Positions 23,735 to 32,815 of a stretch of DNA of 64,000 nt are shown piece after piece. The notes below the pieces were generated by a model. That model was not told the origin of the DNA. It did not search any database and was given only the letters and a program-made list of their open reading frames with translations. Source of the stretch: Primorskyibacter flagellatus (GTDB lineage Bacteria > Pseudomonadota > Alphaproteobacteria > Rhodobacterales > Rhodobacteraceae); NCBI RefSeq assembly GCF_014638275.1, contig NZ_BMFJ01000001.1, forward strand, positions 2,765,338 through 2,829,337. The letters run 5' to 3'. Position numbers and translations under genes: made by a program. The first letter of the stretch is position 1, and each line of letters starts with the position of its first letter.

Positions 23735-25471
23735 ATGTCCGATCGGTCCGCCAACCTGTCGCTGCCCTTTATCCAGCCGTCGCAGGCCCAAAAACACGTC
23801 ACCCATAACGAGGCGCTGGAGCGTCTGGACGCGCTGGTCCAGCTCTCCGTCCTGAGCGCGACGGAAGATGAACCGCCCGCGCAGCCCGAAGAGGGCGACC
23901 GCTATCTCCTGCCCGCCGGAGCCTCCGGCGCGTGGAGCGGGCGGGACGGTGATCTCGCCGTTCTTGCCAATGGCGCCTGGCTCTTTCTGGAACCGCAGGC
24001 AGGCTGGCTGGCCTGGGTGCGCGACCAGTCCAACGCGCTGCGCCACGACGGCACGACCTGGGTTCCCGCTCAGGGCGATCTCCAGAACCTGCCGTGGATC
24101 GGCGTCAACGCCACTGCGAATTCGACCAACCGCCTGTCCCTCTCAGCTCAGGCGAGCCTGTTCAGCCATGACGGCGCGGGTCATCGGCTCAAGGTGAACA
24201 AGGCCGGGTCCGCAAATACCGCCAGCCTGCTGTTTCAGACCGGGTTTTCCGGCCGGGCCGAGATGGGGACCATGGGCAGCGACGGATTCTCCGTCAAGGT
24301 GAGCAGCGACGGTGCGTCCTTCCAGACCGCGCTGATTGCCGACCCCGCCACGGGCACCGTGACTTTTCCCAACGGCGTCAGTGGTCTGACCGATCCCGCT
24401 TTCGGGGCCGAGGACCTTGTGACACGCGCTTACCTGACCGCCGGCCATGACCTTGTGACCAACGGGATGGACAGCCTTGGCACCGGCTACAACTACCCCT
24501 CCGCCCTGACCCGTGACCCCGCCATCACGCCGCACCTTCCCGCCGCGTTCTCTTATGCCGGGTATCACGCCGGGCCGGTCGAAATGGTCGAAACGATCGC
24601 CGTGGACCCCAACCTCTGCTACCGCCTGCAGGCCTATCTTCGTCAGGAAAGTCTGCCCGGCGACTGGTCCGCCCATGCGGAGGAGGACCGGCACGAGCAG
24701 TCCGTCGGCATCCAGTGCATTGACCCGGACGGGCTGGTGATCGAGCCGCGCCACCACGTCCGGTTTCATGACGGCGGGACCGACAGCCTGACCGTCCTTG
24801 CCGCACCGCTTTCGCCGGGCGACACGGAGATCCACCTCGCCGATGCAAGCGGCTGGAACGACAGCGACAACGACGCGGAGGCGCGGGGCGTCCTGATCTT
24901 CGGCTACATCTCGGCGGGCGGGCGACGGCACGACCATTACAGCCGCATCGTCGGGCATGACCTGTTTGCCATCGCGGGGGTGAACAAGACGACTCATGTC
25001 GTCACGCTCTCCTCCCCCCTGCCCGCGTTGCTCGGCAACCCCGGCGACGGCGGCGGCACGTGGCCCGCAGGCACGGCGATTGCCAATACCGCGCCCGGCA
25101 CCGGCGCCAAGCGCAGCTTCGCGGACCGGGTTCACCTTGCCGAAACCGATCGCTGGTATCAGCTCAGCGCGCATGTCGGCGGCATCGACCTCTCCGGCAC
25201 CGACGCGGCGGGGAATTTTGCGCCCGGTACGGTCGGGATCCGGGTGGTCTTCTGGCCGAATGTCAGCAACCTGCCCGGCGGCTCGGGCGGGCATCCCGAC
25301 ACCGGGCCCGATCACCGCGTACATATCGCCGGTGTCTCCCTCCGGGCTCAGCCCCTCGCGGTGGCAGAGCGTGTGACCGGCGGATCCGCGCTGGTTCATG
25401 TGCCCGTGCCTGATGTGGTCGGCGGGGTGGTGGCGATGGCTCCGGATACGCTGATCGTCAAGGAAATCTAG
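23735..25471 (+). CDS. DUF2793-domain protein, phage-tail/surface-appendage-like
   Basis: A 578-aa protein starting at an ATG with GGAG 7 bases upstream. The N-terminal 90 residues are a DUF2793-type domain (L-P-F-I-Q-P-S-Q-A-Q-K-H-V-T-H-N-E), found in phage and gene-transfer-agent tail-associated proteins of this group. The rest is beta-rich with many Gly, Asp, Thr and aromatic residues, and suggests a ligand-binding module near 250-570. There is no signal peptide. Its position between the tyrosine kinase and the YjbE/Wza-like genes suggests a surface or polysaccharide-related role, but no function is established. Confidence 0.75.
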   Translation: MSDRSANLSLPFIQPSQAQKHVTHNEALERLDALVQLSVLSATEDEPPAQPEEGDRYLLPAGASGAWSGRDGDLAVLANGAWLFLEPQAGWLAWVRDQSNALRHDGTTWVPAQGDLQNLPWIGVNATANSTNRLSLSAQASLFSHDGAGHRLKVNKAGSANTASLLFQTGFSGRAEMGTMGSDGFSVKVSSDGASFQTALIADPATGTVTFPNGVSGLTDPAFGAEDLVTRAYLTAGHDLVTNGMDSLGTGYNYPSALTRDPAITPHLPAAFSYAGYHAGPVEMVETIAVDPNLCYRLQAYLRQESLPGDWSAHAEEDRHEQSVGIQCIDPDGLVIEPRHHVRFHDGGTDSLTVLAAPLSPGDTEIHLADASGWNDSDNDAEARGVLIFGYISAGGRRHDHYSRIVGHDLFAIAGVNKTTHVVTLSSPLPALLGNPGDGGGTWPAGTAIANTAPGTGAKRSFADRVHLAETDRWYQLSAHVGGIDLSGTDAAGNFAPGTVGIRVVFWPNVSNLPGGSGGHPDTGPDHRVHIAGVSLRAQPLAVAERVTGGSALVHVPVPDVVGGVVAMAPDTLIVKEI

Positions 25472-25618
25472 CCCTGCCGCGCGACGCTGCGTAGCGATCG
25501 GGCACCAGTCCGCCGCCCGTCGCCGCGAAAAATGACGCGTGGGAAATAGATTGTTGCTGCGTGGCACGACCTGCACTACTCTCCAAACCAGCATGCAACC
25601 TATCTTGAGGAGTACCCA

Positions 25619-25819
25619 ATGAAGCGCATCGCAGCCCTCTCGCTCGTCGCCGCCCTGGCCGCGACCGGAGTTTCCGCAGACAACGCATCGGCCTCCAAGC
25701 CGACCGTTTCCACCCAGGCCGGCCTCGCAAGCGCCGCTCTGTCGCCGGTTGCCGTCGTGGCCGCCGTCGCCGTTCTGGCCGTGATCGTCGCAGCCGACGA
25801 CAGCTCCTCGGGCACCTGA
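25619..25819 (+). CDS. YjbE/GfcA-like small secreted or membrane peptide
   Basis: A 66-aa protein with a clear signal peptide (M-K-R-I-A-A-L-S-L-V-A-A-L-A-A-T-G-V-S-A). The mature part is Ser/Ala-rich with a hydrophobic stretch (about 42-58) and ends D-D-S-S-S-G-T. A strong TTGAGGAG lies before the ATG, and a textbook terminator follows. Size, composition and position before a polysaccharide export gene match YjbE/GfcA, the first gene of the enterobacterial yjbEFGH cluster. YjbH and YjbF homologues occur 14-17 kb downstream. The assignment is an inference from composition and context. Confidence 0.65.
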   Translation: MKRIAALSLVAALAATGVSADNASASKPTVSTQAGLASAALSPVAVVAAVAVLAVIVAADDSSSGT

Positions 25820-25859
25820 TCCGAACGCCGGACTGGTCTTCGGACCGATCGAATTCAGA

Positions 25860-25891
25860 ACAAAGGCCCCGCCCCGCAGCGGGGCCTTTGT
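25860..25891 (+). terminator. Strong intrinsic terminator after the YjbE-like gene
   Basis: ACAAAGGCCCCGC (25860-25872) and GCGGGGCCTTTGT (25879-25891) form a perfect 13-bp stem with a 6-base loop. It isolates the small gene as a single, probably highly expressed transcript. Confidence 0.85.
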
Positions 25892-26032
25892 CATTGGGTC
25901 CCCACGCGCACGGCGGCGGAAAAGCGCCCGGAGGCAACGGAGACCCTGGTTTTTCCCGACAACCGCGCTCGGGGGTTGAAACGAATTGGGGATTGACCCA
26001 AACAAGGTCGTCGCCAATTCCCAGGACCGGAC

Positions 26033-27382
26033 ATGAAATACCTTATCACTGCCCTCGCCCTTGCCCTTCTTTCGGGATGCGGTGCCGTCTACATGTCCCC
26101 GCGCGTCACCGACGGCGACGGCAAGGTCCGGATCCTCGAACTGACCCCTCAGACCGTGCTGGCCGCAAACCGCGCGAGCTACAGCCCCAAGGAACTGCCC
26201 GCAGTCTTCTTCGCCGCTGCCGGCGGGCCATCGGCCGGTCGCGGTATCGGGGCGACGCCCCCTGCCGCGCTGGAGCCGGAGCAGAGACCGGCCGCGCTGA
26301 CGCTCAGGGTGCCGCCGCAGGCGCCGATGCGGCCCTATACCATCGGGATCGGCGACGTCCTCCTGATCGCGACGCGCGGAAATACCTCCACCGTCGAGGA
26401 GCTGAGCGGCCTGCTCGCCGCGCAGAACCGGCGTCAGGGCTATACCGTGCAGGACGACGGGGCGATTGCCATTCCCGAAATCGGGCGGGTCCCGGTCGCC
26501 GGCCGAACGCTGGAAGAGGCGGAAACCGCCCTGTTCCAGCGCCTTGTCGAGAACCAGATCGACCCCTCCTTCAGTGTCGAGATCGCCGAATTCAACTCCA
26601 AGCGGGTGGCCATTGGCGGCGCTGTGACGGAGGCCACTGTCGTGCCGATCACGCTGACTCCGCTGACGCTGGACCAGGCGCTTGCGGCGGCGGGGGGGAT
26701 CGCGACCCGCGACCTCGACTATGCCTCCATCCGGCTGTACCGCGACGGGACGCTTTACCAGATTCCGCTGGCCGATTACCTGTCCCAGCCCAACCTGCAG
26801 AAGCTGCGGCTGATGGACGGGGACAGCGTTTTCGTGGACACGGAATTCGAACTTGAGCGCGCTCAGGCCTATTTTTCCGAACAGATCGAACTGGCAGATT
26901 ACCGGCAGCGCGCGCGGTCGCAGGCGCTGGCCGAGCTTGAGGCCGAGGTGAACCTGCGCCGCGATTCGCTTCAGGAACAGCGCGACAATTTCCGCGACCG
27001 GATGGAGTTTGACGGGGTCGAGCGCGACTATGTCTACCTGACCGGCGAAGTTGCCAAGCCGAGCCGCTTTGCGCTGCCCTTCGGGCGGCAGGCGACGCTG
27101 GCAGATGCGCTGTACAGCGAGGGCGGCTTTCTGAACGAAACGGCCAATCCGGGGCAGATCTACGTTCTGCGCGACTCTGGCGATCCGGCGGATTTCGGCG
27201 CGGTCACCGCGTGGCATCTGGACGCGCGCAATGCCGCGAACCTGACGCTCGCCACCCGGATGGAGCTGCGTCCGAACGACGTTGTTTTCATCGCGGAACA
27301 GCCGGTCACGCGATGGCATCGCGTCGTAAAACAGATCATCCCGTCGCTCATCACCGGCGGCGCGACCCTGGCCACGAACTGA
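26033..27382 (+). CDS. Wza-like outer-membrane polysaccharide export lipoprotein
   Basis: A 449-aa lipoprotein with a lipobox L-S-G-C at Cys16. The polysaccharide export domain begins near residue 100 (P-Y-T-I-G-I-G-D-V-L-L-I). SLBB-type segments follow (for example V-A-I-G-G-A-V-T-E-A near 190 and V-Y-L-T-G-E-V-A-K-P near 335). A helical, charged stretch lies between them (about 260-325). It should form the outer-membrane channel paired with the Wzc-like kinase or the ABC exporter. It ends 11 bases from the convergent sulfotransferase gene. Confidence 0.9.
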   Translation: MKYLITALALALLSGCGAVYMSPRVTDGDGKVRILELTPQTVLAANRASYSPKELPAVFFAAAGGPSAGRGIGATPPAALEPEQRPAALTLRVPPQAPMRPYTIGIGDVLLIATRGNTSTVEELSGLLAAQNRRQGYTVQDDGAIAIPEIGRVPVAGRTLEEAETALFQRLVENQIDPSFSVEIAEFNSKRVAIGGAVTEATVVPITLTPLTLDQALAAAGGIATRDLDYASIRLYRDGTLYQIPLADYLSQPNLQKLRLMDGDSVFVDTEFELERAQAYFSEQIELADYRQRARSQALAELEAEVNLRRDSLQEQRDNFRDRMEFDGVERDYVYLTGEVAKPSRFALPFGRQATLADALYSEGGFLNETANPGQIYVLRDSGDPADFGAVTAWHLDARNAANLTLATRMELRPNDVVFIAEQPVTRWHRVVKQIIPSLITGGATLATN

Positions 27383-27393
27383 TCCCAACCCGG

Positions 27394-28395
27394 TCAAGCA
27401 GCATCCTCCGCCACCGCGAAGGACAGGCGGCGGGCGATGCGAATCCAGAGGTCAGCGGTTATGTCCTCGCGGTGGAGCGTATCCTGCGACGGTGTTGGCT
27501 GCGTCAGGGTCCACCCTGGCTGGGTCCGTGAGACGCGCTGCGCAAGCGCCTGGTTTGACGGGGCGAAATGATCAGAGATCCGGCGGACTTCATCACGGGT
27601 CAACAGGCAGCCGGGTCGGTCGGGGCCATATTCCAGAGCAAAGCTCTCCTCCGCCGCGCGACTGGTGGCCGGGCTAGGCGCCGGGCCACCAGCAACAACG
27701 TGGGCGGCCCAGACAGGCAGGGGCGCGGGCGAGACATTTGCGCGCCGACCCTCGGGCCACGCGAGCGTCGTCGGATCGATGGCCGGGTCGATGGCCTGCA
27801 GGATATGACCCGGAACGCCCTGCGCGCTGGCCGTCGCACCGGCATAATCGATCAGGTGGATTCGGGACGGGTCCATGTGGCGGGACAGAGTGTCGACCAT
27901 CCGGTCATAGTTGCACCAGAGGCCGTCGATCCATCCTGTTTCCAGCGCCTGCGCCACAAGATCGGCGGGGCGCGGCGGCGGAGCGGAGCGGGCAAGTTCC
28001 AGGTAGACCGACTGCAGGAACTGCCATTGCGCCCGAAGCGTGCAGATGACGCGGATGTCGTAGCCACCGAAGATCGCCGTCAGTTCTGCATAGTCAACAT
28101 GGCCGCCGCGACCGCCGGCGCGGGAGAACTCCTCGCTCGACAGGACAAGGGTCCGGTCGGTGTCGCGCCATTGTCTTGCCAGCGCCTCCAGTGTGCCGCG
28201 ACCGCCTAGCGGAAGCGTGTAGGCGGGGGGCAACGCGATCCAGTCGGTCAGCAGTCCGTGGTGCCCGGAGTGCCTGCCGAGTACCGGATAGATCAGCCCG
28301 CTCTGCGCAAGCCTGTCCGCGTTGTCGCGGAGCAGGTTCTGCACAAGGGTCGTGCCGGTCTTGTGGGTTCCGATGTGCAGGACGAGCCTAGCCAT
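27394..28395 (-). CDS. Sulfotransferase-like protein of the polysaccharide cluster
   Basis: A 333-aa cytoplasmic protein. Its N-terminus, L-V-L-H-I-G-T-H-K-T-G-T-T-L-V-Q, is the PAPS-binding loop of sulfotransferases, and S-S-E-E-F-S-R near residue 85 fits the 3'-phosphate-binding region. It probably transfers sulfate to sugars of the polymer made by this cluster; the acceptor is unknown. ATG 28395 overlaps the upstream glycosyltransferase stop by 8 bases, so the two are coupled. A longer start at 28428 would lie inside that gene and is less likely. Confidence 0.8.
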   Translation of the reverse strand: MARLVLHIGTHKTGTTLVQNLLRDNADRLAQSGLIYPVLGRHSGHHGLLTDWIALPPAYTLPLGGRGTLEALARQWRDTDRTLVLSSEEFSRAGGRGGHVDYAELTAIFGGYDIRVICTLRAQWQFLQSVYLELARSAPPPRPADLVAQALETGWIDGLWCNYDRMVDTLSRHMDPSRIHLIDYAGATASAQGVPGHILQAIDPAIDPTTLAWPEGRRANVSPAPLPVWAAHVVAGGPAPSPATSRAAEESFALEYGPDRPGCLLTRDEVRRISDHFAPSNQALAQRVSRTQPGWTLTQPTPSQDTLHREDITADLWIRIARRLSFAVAEDAA

Positions 28396-30646
28396 TGCCG
28401 ATCGCTCCGGTCTGATCCGGCAGGGCAAGGTGCCGGGGGGGGGCGGTGAATTCCGCGAGCGCGTCGAGATTCAGGCGGCCGAACTGCTCCGTCGGTTCCA
28501 GCATCGCCTTTTCGGCCCATTCGTTCCAGGCATTCACGAACAGTTCCCCCCTGTAGGAGGTGGCGAGCGGCCCGTCGGCCAGCCGTCGCAGCCAATGGCG
28601 GAAAGTCGCGGGATTGGCGCCGCGGGCGATGTGGGCGCGGGCCTTCCGTCGCGCCGTGTTGTCCCATCCGGGCATGATGCCGACGATGGTGTCCGGGGGC
28701 AGGCCGGAGCGGTAGGCCGGCGACAGACTGCGACGGGCGACGGCATCATAGTCATAGATCAGCCCGGCAAATCCCGGCGCGGGCCCGTTTGCGCCAAGCG
28801 TGTTGCCGAGCGGGCCGCCGAACCTGTAGGCGGCGCCGTCGACCAGCCCATGCGGCGGCATCTCGACCCAGAAATCGAAGACGCCGGGCGGGACGGGTGA
28901 GTCGCCCGCGACGTGAAAGCAAACCGCGCCCAGTTCGACGGGGCCGATCCCGGCCTCTTTCCAGGCGCGTCGCATGCGCGCGACGTTCTGCTCCGGGGCG
29001 GGCATGTCCTCTGGGCGGTAGATGATGAAGCGGGGGCGGTGGCCATCGGGGCGCTGGTACCGTGGGTCGCGCATGTAGGGCAGGGTCGATTCGACCAATC
29101 GGCGTTCGAAGCCGGGGGAATAGTCCTGTCCGATCAGGATCTCACCGCTCAGCCCGTCCCAGTTGCGGCGCCAGCTTTCGTTGGCCCAGCAGAGATAGAA
29201 GGGGAAGTCGCTTTCCGGCGTTTCCAGAAGCCGGTCCAGGGGTTTCTCCAGCAGGCGCCTCCCGCCGAACCAGTAGTGATAGACGCAGAAGGCATCGATC
29301 CCGGCGGTCCGGGCGAGCGCGGCCTGATCCTGCATGACCTCTGGCGCGCGCAGGTCGTAATACCCGAGCGCGCCGGGACTGGCTGGCTGCAGATGGCCGG
29401 GAAAGACGGAGGTGGCCGCGGCGACGCCCCGCCATTCGGAAAAACCGGCGCCCCACCATGCATCGTTCTCGGGGATCGGATGGAACTGCGGCAGGTAGAA
29501 TGCGGAGACAAAGGCGGGTGCGCGCGGGACCGGCGGCGGGCGGGAGAGGTCCTTTGCCTGGACGATGTCCTGTCCGGCGGCGCGGGCAAGGCCGCCGATC
29601 GCACGTTCCACCGCATGGGCGAGGGTGCCGTCGGTCTGTCCGTCCTCGACCTCGAACAGGTCGTCGGTCAGGCGCAGGGCGCGGATCATTCCGATCATCA
29701 AAGGTTTGGCCCAGTACATCGACCCGGCGGGGAATCGCAGATCGGCGACGAGGTCGTCGAGTTCCACGCGGCGCAGGACCGCAGCGGTCTTGTCCCGATT
29801 GGAGCCCCACCAGTCGCGGACGTCGTAGCATTGCCCGTCAGCCACCCAGAAAGCCGCGTCCGGGTCAGCGAGGAAGCGGGACAGGGGCGCGCGCACCCCG
29901 CTCTCCGGCAGGAGCCCGCGGACGAGTTGGCGCCGCCAGGCATCACCATCCTCGCGATGCGGAGATCTCTTGGTATGCAGCTTGCAGACGGCGTCGTAGC
30001 CGTCGAATACGCCAGCGTTGACGAGCTTCAGGAAAGGCAGGATGTCGCGCCCCCGATTGGCTGCGGCAAGGACATGCGCGTCGGGGAACCGGTCGCGGAT
30101 CTGATCGATCAGCCAAGCCGTTTCGTCACCCCGCCAGGTCACGGTGACATAGATGTCGATCGCGATGTCGAGCCCGGCCAATCGGTCGGCAAATTCACCC
30201 CAGAGGTCCGGGTAGTAAATGTGGAGATGCAGCGCGTAGGGGTGCGTTTTTCGGGCGGGATCGATCCTCCAGTGCGTCTTTGGCACATGTGGCAGACGCG
30301 GTACGGGGCGTTTGCGCGGAGAGCGTCCCTCCGCCCGGCCAAGGGTCAGAAAGTGCCGCAGAGGAGGCATCCCGGCCCGCGCCACGTCCGGGTGGAGGTC
30401 GAGATAGGCCTGAGGATCGAACTCCGCACCCGGGCAAAGACCGGCTGCCTCCCCCCACAGGATATAGTGGCGCATGGGGAAGATGCGGAACAGGCGGTTC
30501 AGGCCGGGATTGCCGCGCCGATAGAAATCCGCGTCGAAAAGGCCGCTTCGATGCAGCAACCAGAGATAGAGGAGACCGGACGGCCCCATAAAAGCCAGGC
30601 GGGCCACCTTGCGGCAGCGCGCCAGGAAGAGTTTTGCACCTGACAT
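28388..30646 (-). CDS. RgpF (rhamnan synthesis F)-WbsX fusion protein
   Basis: A 752-aa two-domain protein. Residues about 130-345 resemble RgpF-type glycan synthesis proteins (H-I-Y-Y-P-D-L-W-G-E-F, A-A-N-R-G-R-D-I-L-P-F, C-K-L-H-T-K-R-S-P-H). Residues about 385-735 resemble the WbsX / GH99-like domain (A-F-Y-L-P-Q-F-H-P-I-P-E-N-D, Y-W-F-G-G-R-R-L-L-E-K-P, F-V-N-A-W-N-E-W-A-E). Both occur in O-antigen and capsule loci, where they build or modify repeat units. The first 130 residues are of unknown type. It overlaps the sulfotransferase gene by 8 bases. Confidence 0.85.
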   Translation of the reverse strand: MSGAKLFLARCRKVARLAFMGPSGLLYLWLLHRSGLFDADFYRRGNPGLNRLFRIFPMRHYILWGEAAGLCPGAEFDPQAYLDLHPDVARAGMPPLRHFLTLGRAEGRSPRKRPVPRLPHVPKTHWRIDPARKTHPYALHLHIYYPDLWGEFADRLAGLDIAIDIYVTVTWRGDETAWLIDQIRDRFPDAHVLAAANRGRDILPFLKLVNAGVFDGYDAVCKLHTKRSPHREDGDAWRRQLVRGLLPESGVRAPLSRFLADPDAAFWVADGQCYDVRDWWGSNRDKTAAVLRRVELDDLVADLRFPAGSMYWAKPLMIGMIRALRLTDDLFEVEDGQTDGTLAHAVERAIGGLARAAGQDIVQAKDLSRPPPVPRAPAFVSAFYLPQFHPIPENDAWWGAGFSEWRGVAAATSVFPGHLQPASPGALGYYDLRAPEVMQDQAALARTAGIDAFCVYHYWFGGRRLLEKPLDRLLETPESDFPFYLCWANESWRRNWDGLSGEILIGQDYSPGFERRLVESTLPYMRDPRYQRPDGHRPRFIIYRPEDMPAPEQNVARMRRAWKEAGIGPVELGAVCFHVAGDSPVPPGVFDFWVEMPPHGLVDGAAYRFGGPLGNTLGANGPAPGFAGLIYDYDAVARRSLSPAYRSGLPPDTIVGIMPGWDNTARRKARAHIARGANPATFRHWLRRLADGPLATSYRGELFVNAWNEWAEKAMLEPTEQFGRLNLDALAEFTAPPRHLALPDQTGAIGNG

Positions 30647-30718
30647 TCGGGTCCTCTGACGAGTCCCTCTCCCACCACCACTCTACCCCCTGCCGGTTAA
30701 CCCGCCCTGAATCCAGGT

Positions 30719-31549
30719 TCACAATTGCCATGTCAGATCGCGCGCGGTGCGGCGCAGCACGAGCAGGCCCACGACGAGAAGCACTCCCCCGACCGCGAGT
30801 GGGTAGAAGGGATCGAAACCGTCCGGGGCATAACCGGGATAGAGACCGATCCGCATCGCGGTCACCGCATGAACCAGCGGATTCAGCCAAATCATGTCGT
30901 CGTACGGCGCGGGCACCGCGTCCGGCAGGAATAGCACGCCGGACAGGATGAAAACCGGGCGGTTGGCGATCGCCCACAGGCGTTCCCACACAGGCCAGAA
31001 TTCGAAGAGAACCGCATTGATCGCACCAAGTCCGGCACCAAGGACCGCGGCCAGCCCGACCCCGAGCAACAGCGGCCCGAGCATGGGTGCAGGGGTTCCG
31101 AAGTACATGATCATCGCGGCAAGAATCAAAGCGATGACAAGGGCATGGGTGATCGTGTTGAGAAGAAATCGCGCGACCAGCGCGTCGGTCGCCGTGACCG
31201 CCGGGTAAGCCATGAGCGGGCGCGAGAAGCGCAGCGCGACGCCAATCTTCTGGCTGAGGTCGGAGTAGCAGGCAAACGGCAGGTATCCGCTGGCGTAAAA
31301 CAGCGCGAAATCCCGGCCGAGAGGCGGCGAGTCGAAAGCGAGGGAGAAGACGCCTGCCATCAGGATGACAGCGCCGAGCGGTTCGAGAATCGCCCAGAGA
31401 TAACCACCGGGCGTGCGTCCGTAGCTCGTTGCGATTTCTCGCACTATCAGGGCGAAGATGGCCCGCCCTGCCCCGGTTTTCTGCATTTTGGCGTCCGACG
31501 TTAGGCCTTTCTTGATAGGTCCAGCGTAGACCTGATTGATGAAGAACAT
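30719..31549 (-). CDS. ABC-2 type polysaccharide exporter permease (KpsM-like)
   Basis: A 276-aa integral membrane protein with about six hydrophobic segments. An N-terminal amphipathic region contains the conserved R-E-I-A-T-S-Y-G-R-T-P-G-G-Y-L-W-A near residue 35. It should form the membrane channel with the ATP-binding protein encoded at 32812, although that gene is on the opposite strand. ATG 31549 has only a weak ribosome-binding site; ATG 31486 is an alternative. It is divergent from the KpsE-like gene, 27 bases away, so a shared regulatory region is very short. Confidence 0.87.
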   Translation of the reverse strand: MFFINQVYAGPIKKGLTSDAKMQKTGAGRAIFALIVREIATSYGRTPGGYLWAILEPLGAVILMAGVFSLAFDSPPLGRDFALFYASGYLPFACYSDLSQKIGVALRFSRPLMAYPAVTATDALVARFLLNTITHALVIALILAAMIMYFGTPAPMLGPLLLGVGLAAVLGAGLGAINAVLFEFWPVWERLWAIANRPVFILSGVLFLPDAVPAPYDDMIWLNPLVHAVTAMRIGLYPGYAPDGFDPFYPLAVGGVLLVVGLLVLRRTARDLTWQL

Positions 31550-31576
31550 ATTAGCAACACGGAAGCCGGCGCAGTC

Positions 31577-32815
31577 ATGTCCCGCCCTGCCACTCAAGCC
31601 GCGAAGTTGCAGCGCCCCGCCCTGCCGGACGCGTTCCCGACGCTTGTCCCGCCGCCCCGCCCGGCCGACCGGCAGCCGGCCGGGCGCGCGCGGTTTCGTC
31701 TGCGGCATCTGGTGCTGACGCTGCTCTTCGCGGCGATGGTGCCGGGCCCGTTCGGGATTGCTGCCTGGTACCTTTACACGCGGGCGCAGAATCAGTTCGC
31801 GTCACGTTTCGGTTTTGTCATCCACAGCGAATCCGAGGTCGACGGCGCCGGTTTGCTGGCCGGGGTTTCTGGATTGTCGGCACTGGCGGGCTCCGGTTCC
31901 GCCGATACGGATGTGTTGGAAAGGTACCTGAGGTCGAGGGCGCTGGCCGATCTGATGGACAGCCGGTTCGACCTGCGGCAGCGATGGTCCGCGGGGGCGG
32001 ACCGCGACCCGGTTTTTGCCTTCGACCCCGAAGGTACTGCAGAAGATCTGACGCGGTATTGGGGCCGGATGGTGCATGTGACCCACGACATCGGCGCCGG
32101 GCTGATGGAGGTGGAGGTTCGGAGTTTTGACGCGGAAGGCGCACAGGCGCTCGCCCGCGGCATCGAATCGGCGGGCAGTGCGCTGATCAACCGGCTCAAT
32201 GCCGTCGCGCGAGAGGACAGGCTGGCACATGCGCGCAGGGAGCTGCGGCTGGCGGAAACGCGGCTTTCGACTGCGCGACAGGCTCTCATGACCTTTCGCA
32301 GCCGCAATCGCATCGTGGATCCCGCGACCGACCTCGCCGGAGAGATGGGCGTGATCGGCAGTCTGCAACAGGCGCTGGCGGAGGAACTGGTCAGCGCGGA
32401 AATGCTGACCCGCAGCGTGCGGGCCCGCGACAGAAGCGGTCCGCGCGACACACGGATCACGCAGAGCGCGATGCGGATCGACGTGATCCGCCAGAGGATC
32501 GCGGAAGAGCGGGCCAAATTCGGCGGCATGGCGGGGGGACGCGACTACGCCTTGCTGACCGGGGACTTCGAGCGCCTGTCCGTGGATGTGGAGGTCGCAC
32601 AGCAGGCACATATGCTGGCGCTGGCCGCCTATGATACGGCACGGGCCTCGGCCGACCGGCAGACGCGATACCTTGCCACGTATTCCCCGCCTGCGCTGGC
32701 CGAGGCGGCGGAATACCCGAAACGCGGCCGCATCATGCTTGGACTTGGCACCGGCCTGTTGCTGGCCTGGTCGGCTGTCATGCTGATCGTTTACGGGCTT
32801 CGGGACCGCAGATGA
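31577..32815 (+). CDS. KpsE-like inner-membrane capsule export protein
   Basis: A 412-aa polysaccharide co-polymerase-family protein. Membrane spans occur near residues 44-64 and near 385-405. Between them is a periplasmic region with helices that look coiled-coil (A-R-R-E-L-R-L-A-E-T-R-L-S-T-A-R). The first 40 residues are cytoplasmic and rich in Pro and Arg. Such proteins link the ABC exporter to the outer-membrane channel. The stop overlaps the ATP-binding gene by 4 bases (ATGA). Confidence 0.87.
   Translation: MSRPATQAAKLQRPALPDAFPTLVPPPRPADRQPAGRARFRLRHLVLTLLFAAMVPGPFGIAAWYLYTRAQNQFASRFGFVIHSESEVDGAGLLAGVSGLSALAGSGSADTDVLERYLRSRALADLMDSRFDLRQRWSAGADRDPVFAFDPEGTAEDLTRYWGRMVHVTHDIGAGLMEVEVRSFDAEGAQALARGIESAGSALINRLNAVAREDRLAHARRELRLAETRLSTARQALMTFRSRNRIVDPATDLAGEMGVIGSLQQALAEELVSAEMLTRSVRARDRSGPRDTRITQSAMRIDVIRQRIAEERAKFGGMAGGRDYALLTGDFERLSVDVEVAQQAHMLALAAYDTARASADRQTRYLATYSPPALAEAAEYPKRGRIMLGLGTGLLLAWSAVMLIVYGLRDRR

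Noticed and set aside
23735-25471. The DUF2793 gene considered as evidence of a prophage.
   Set aside because: No capsid, portal, terminase, integrase or lysis gene is nearby, and base composition matches the neighbours.
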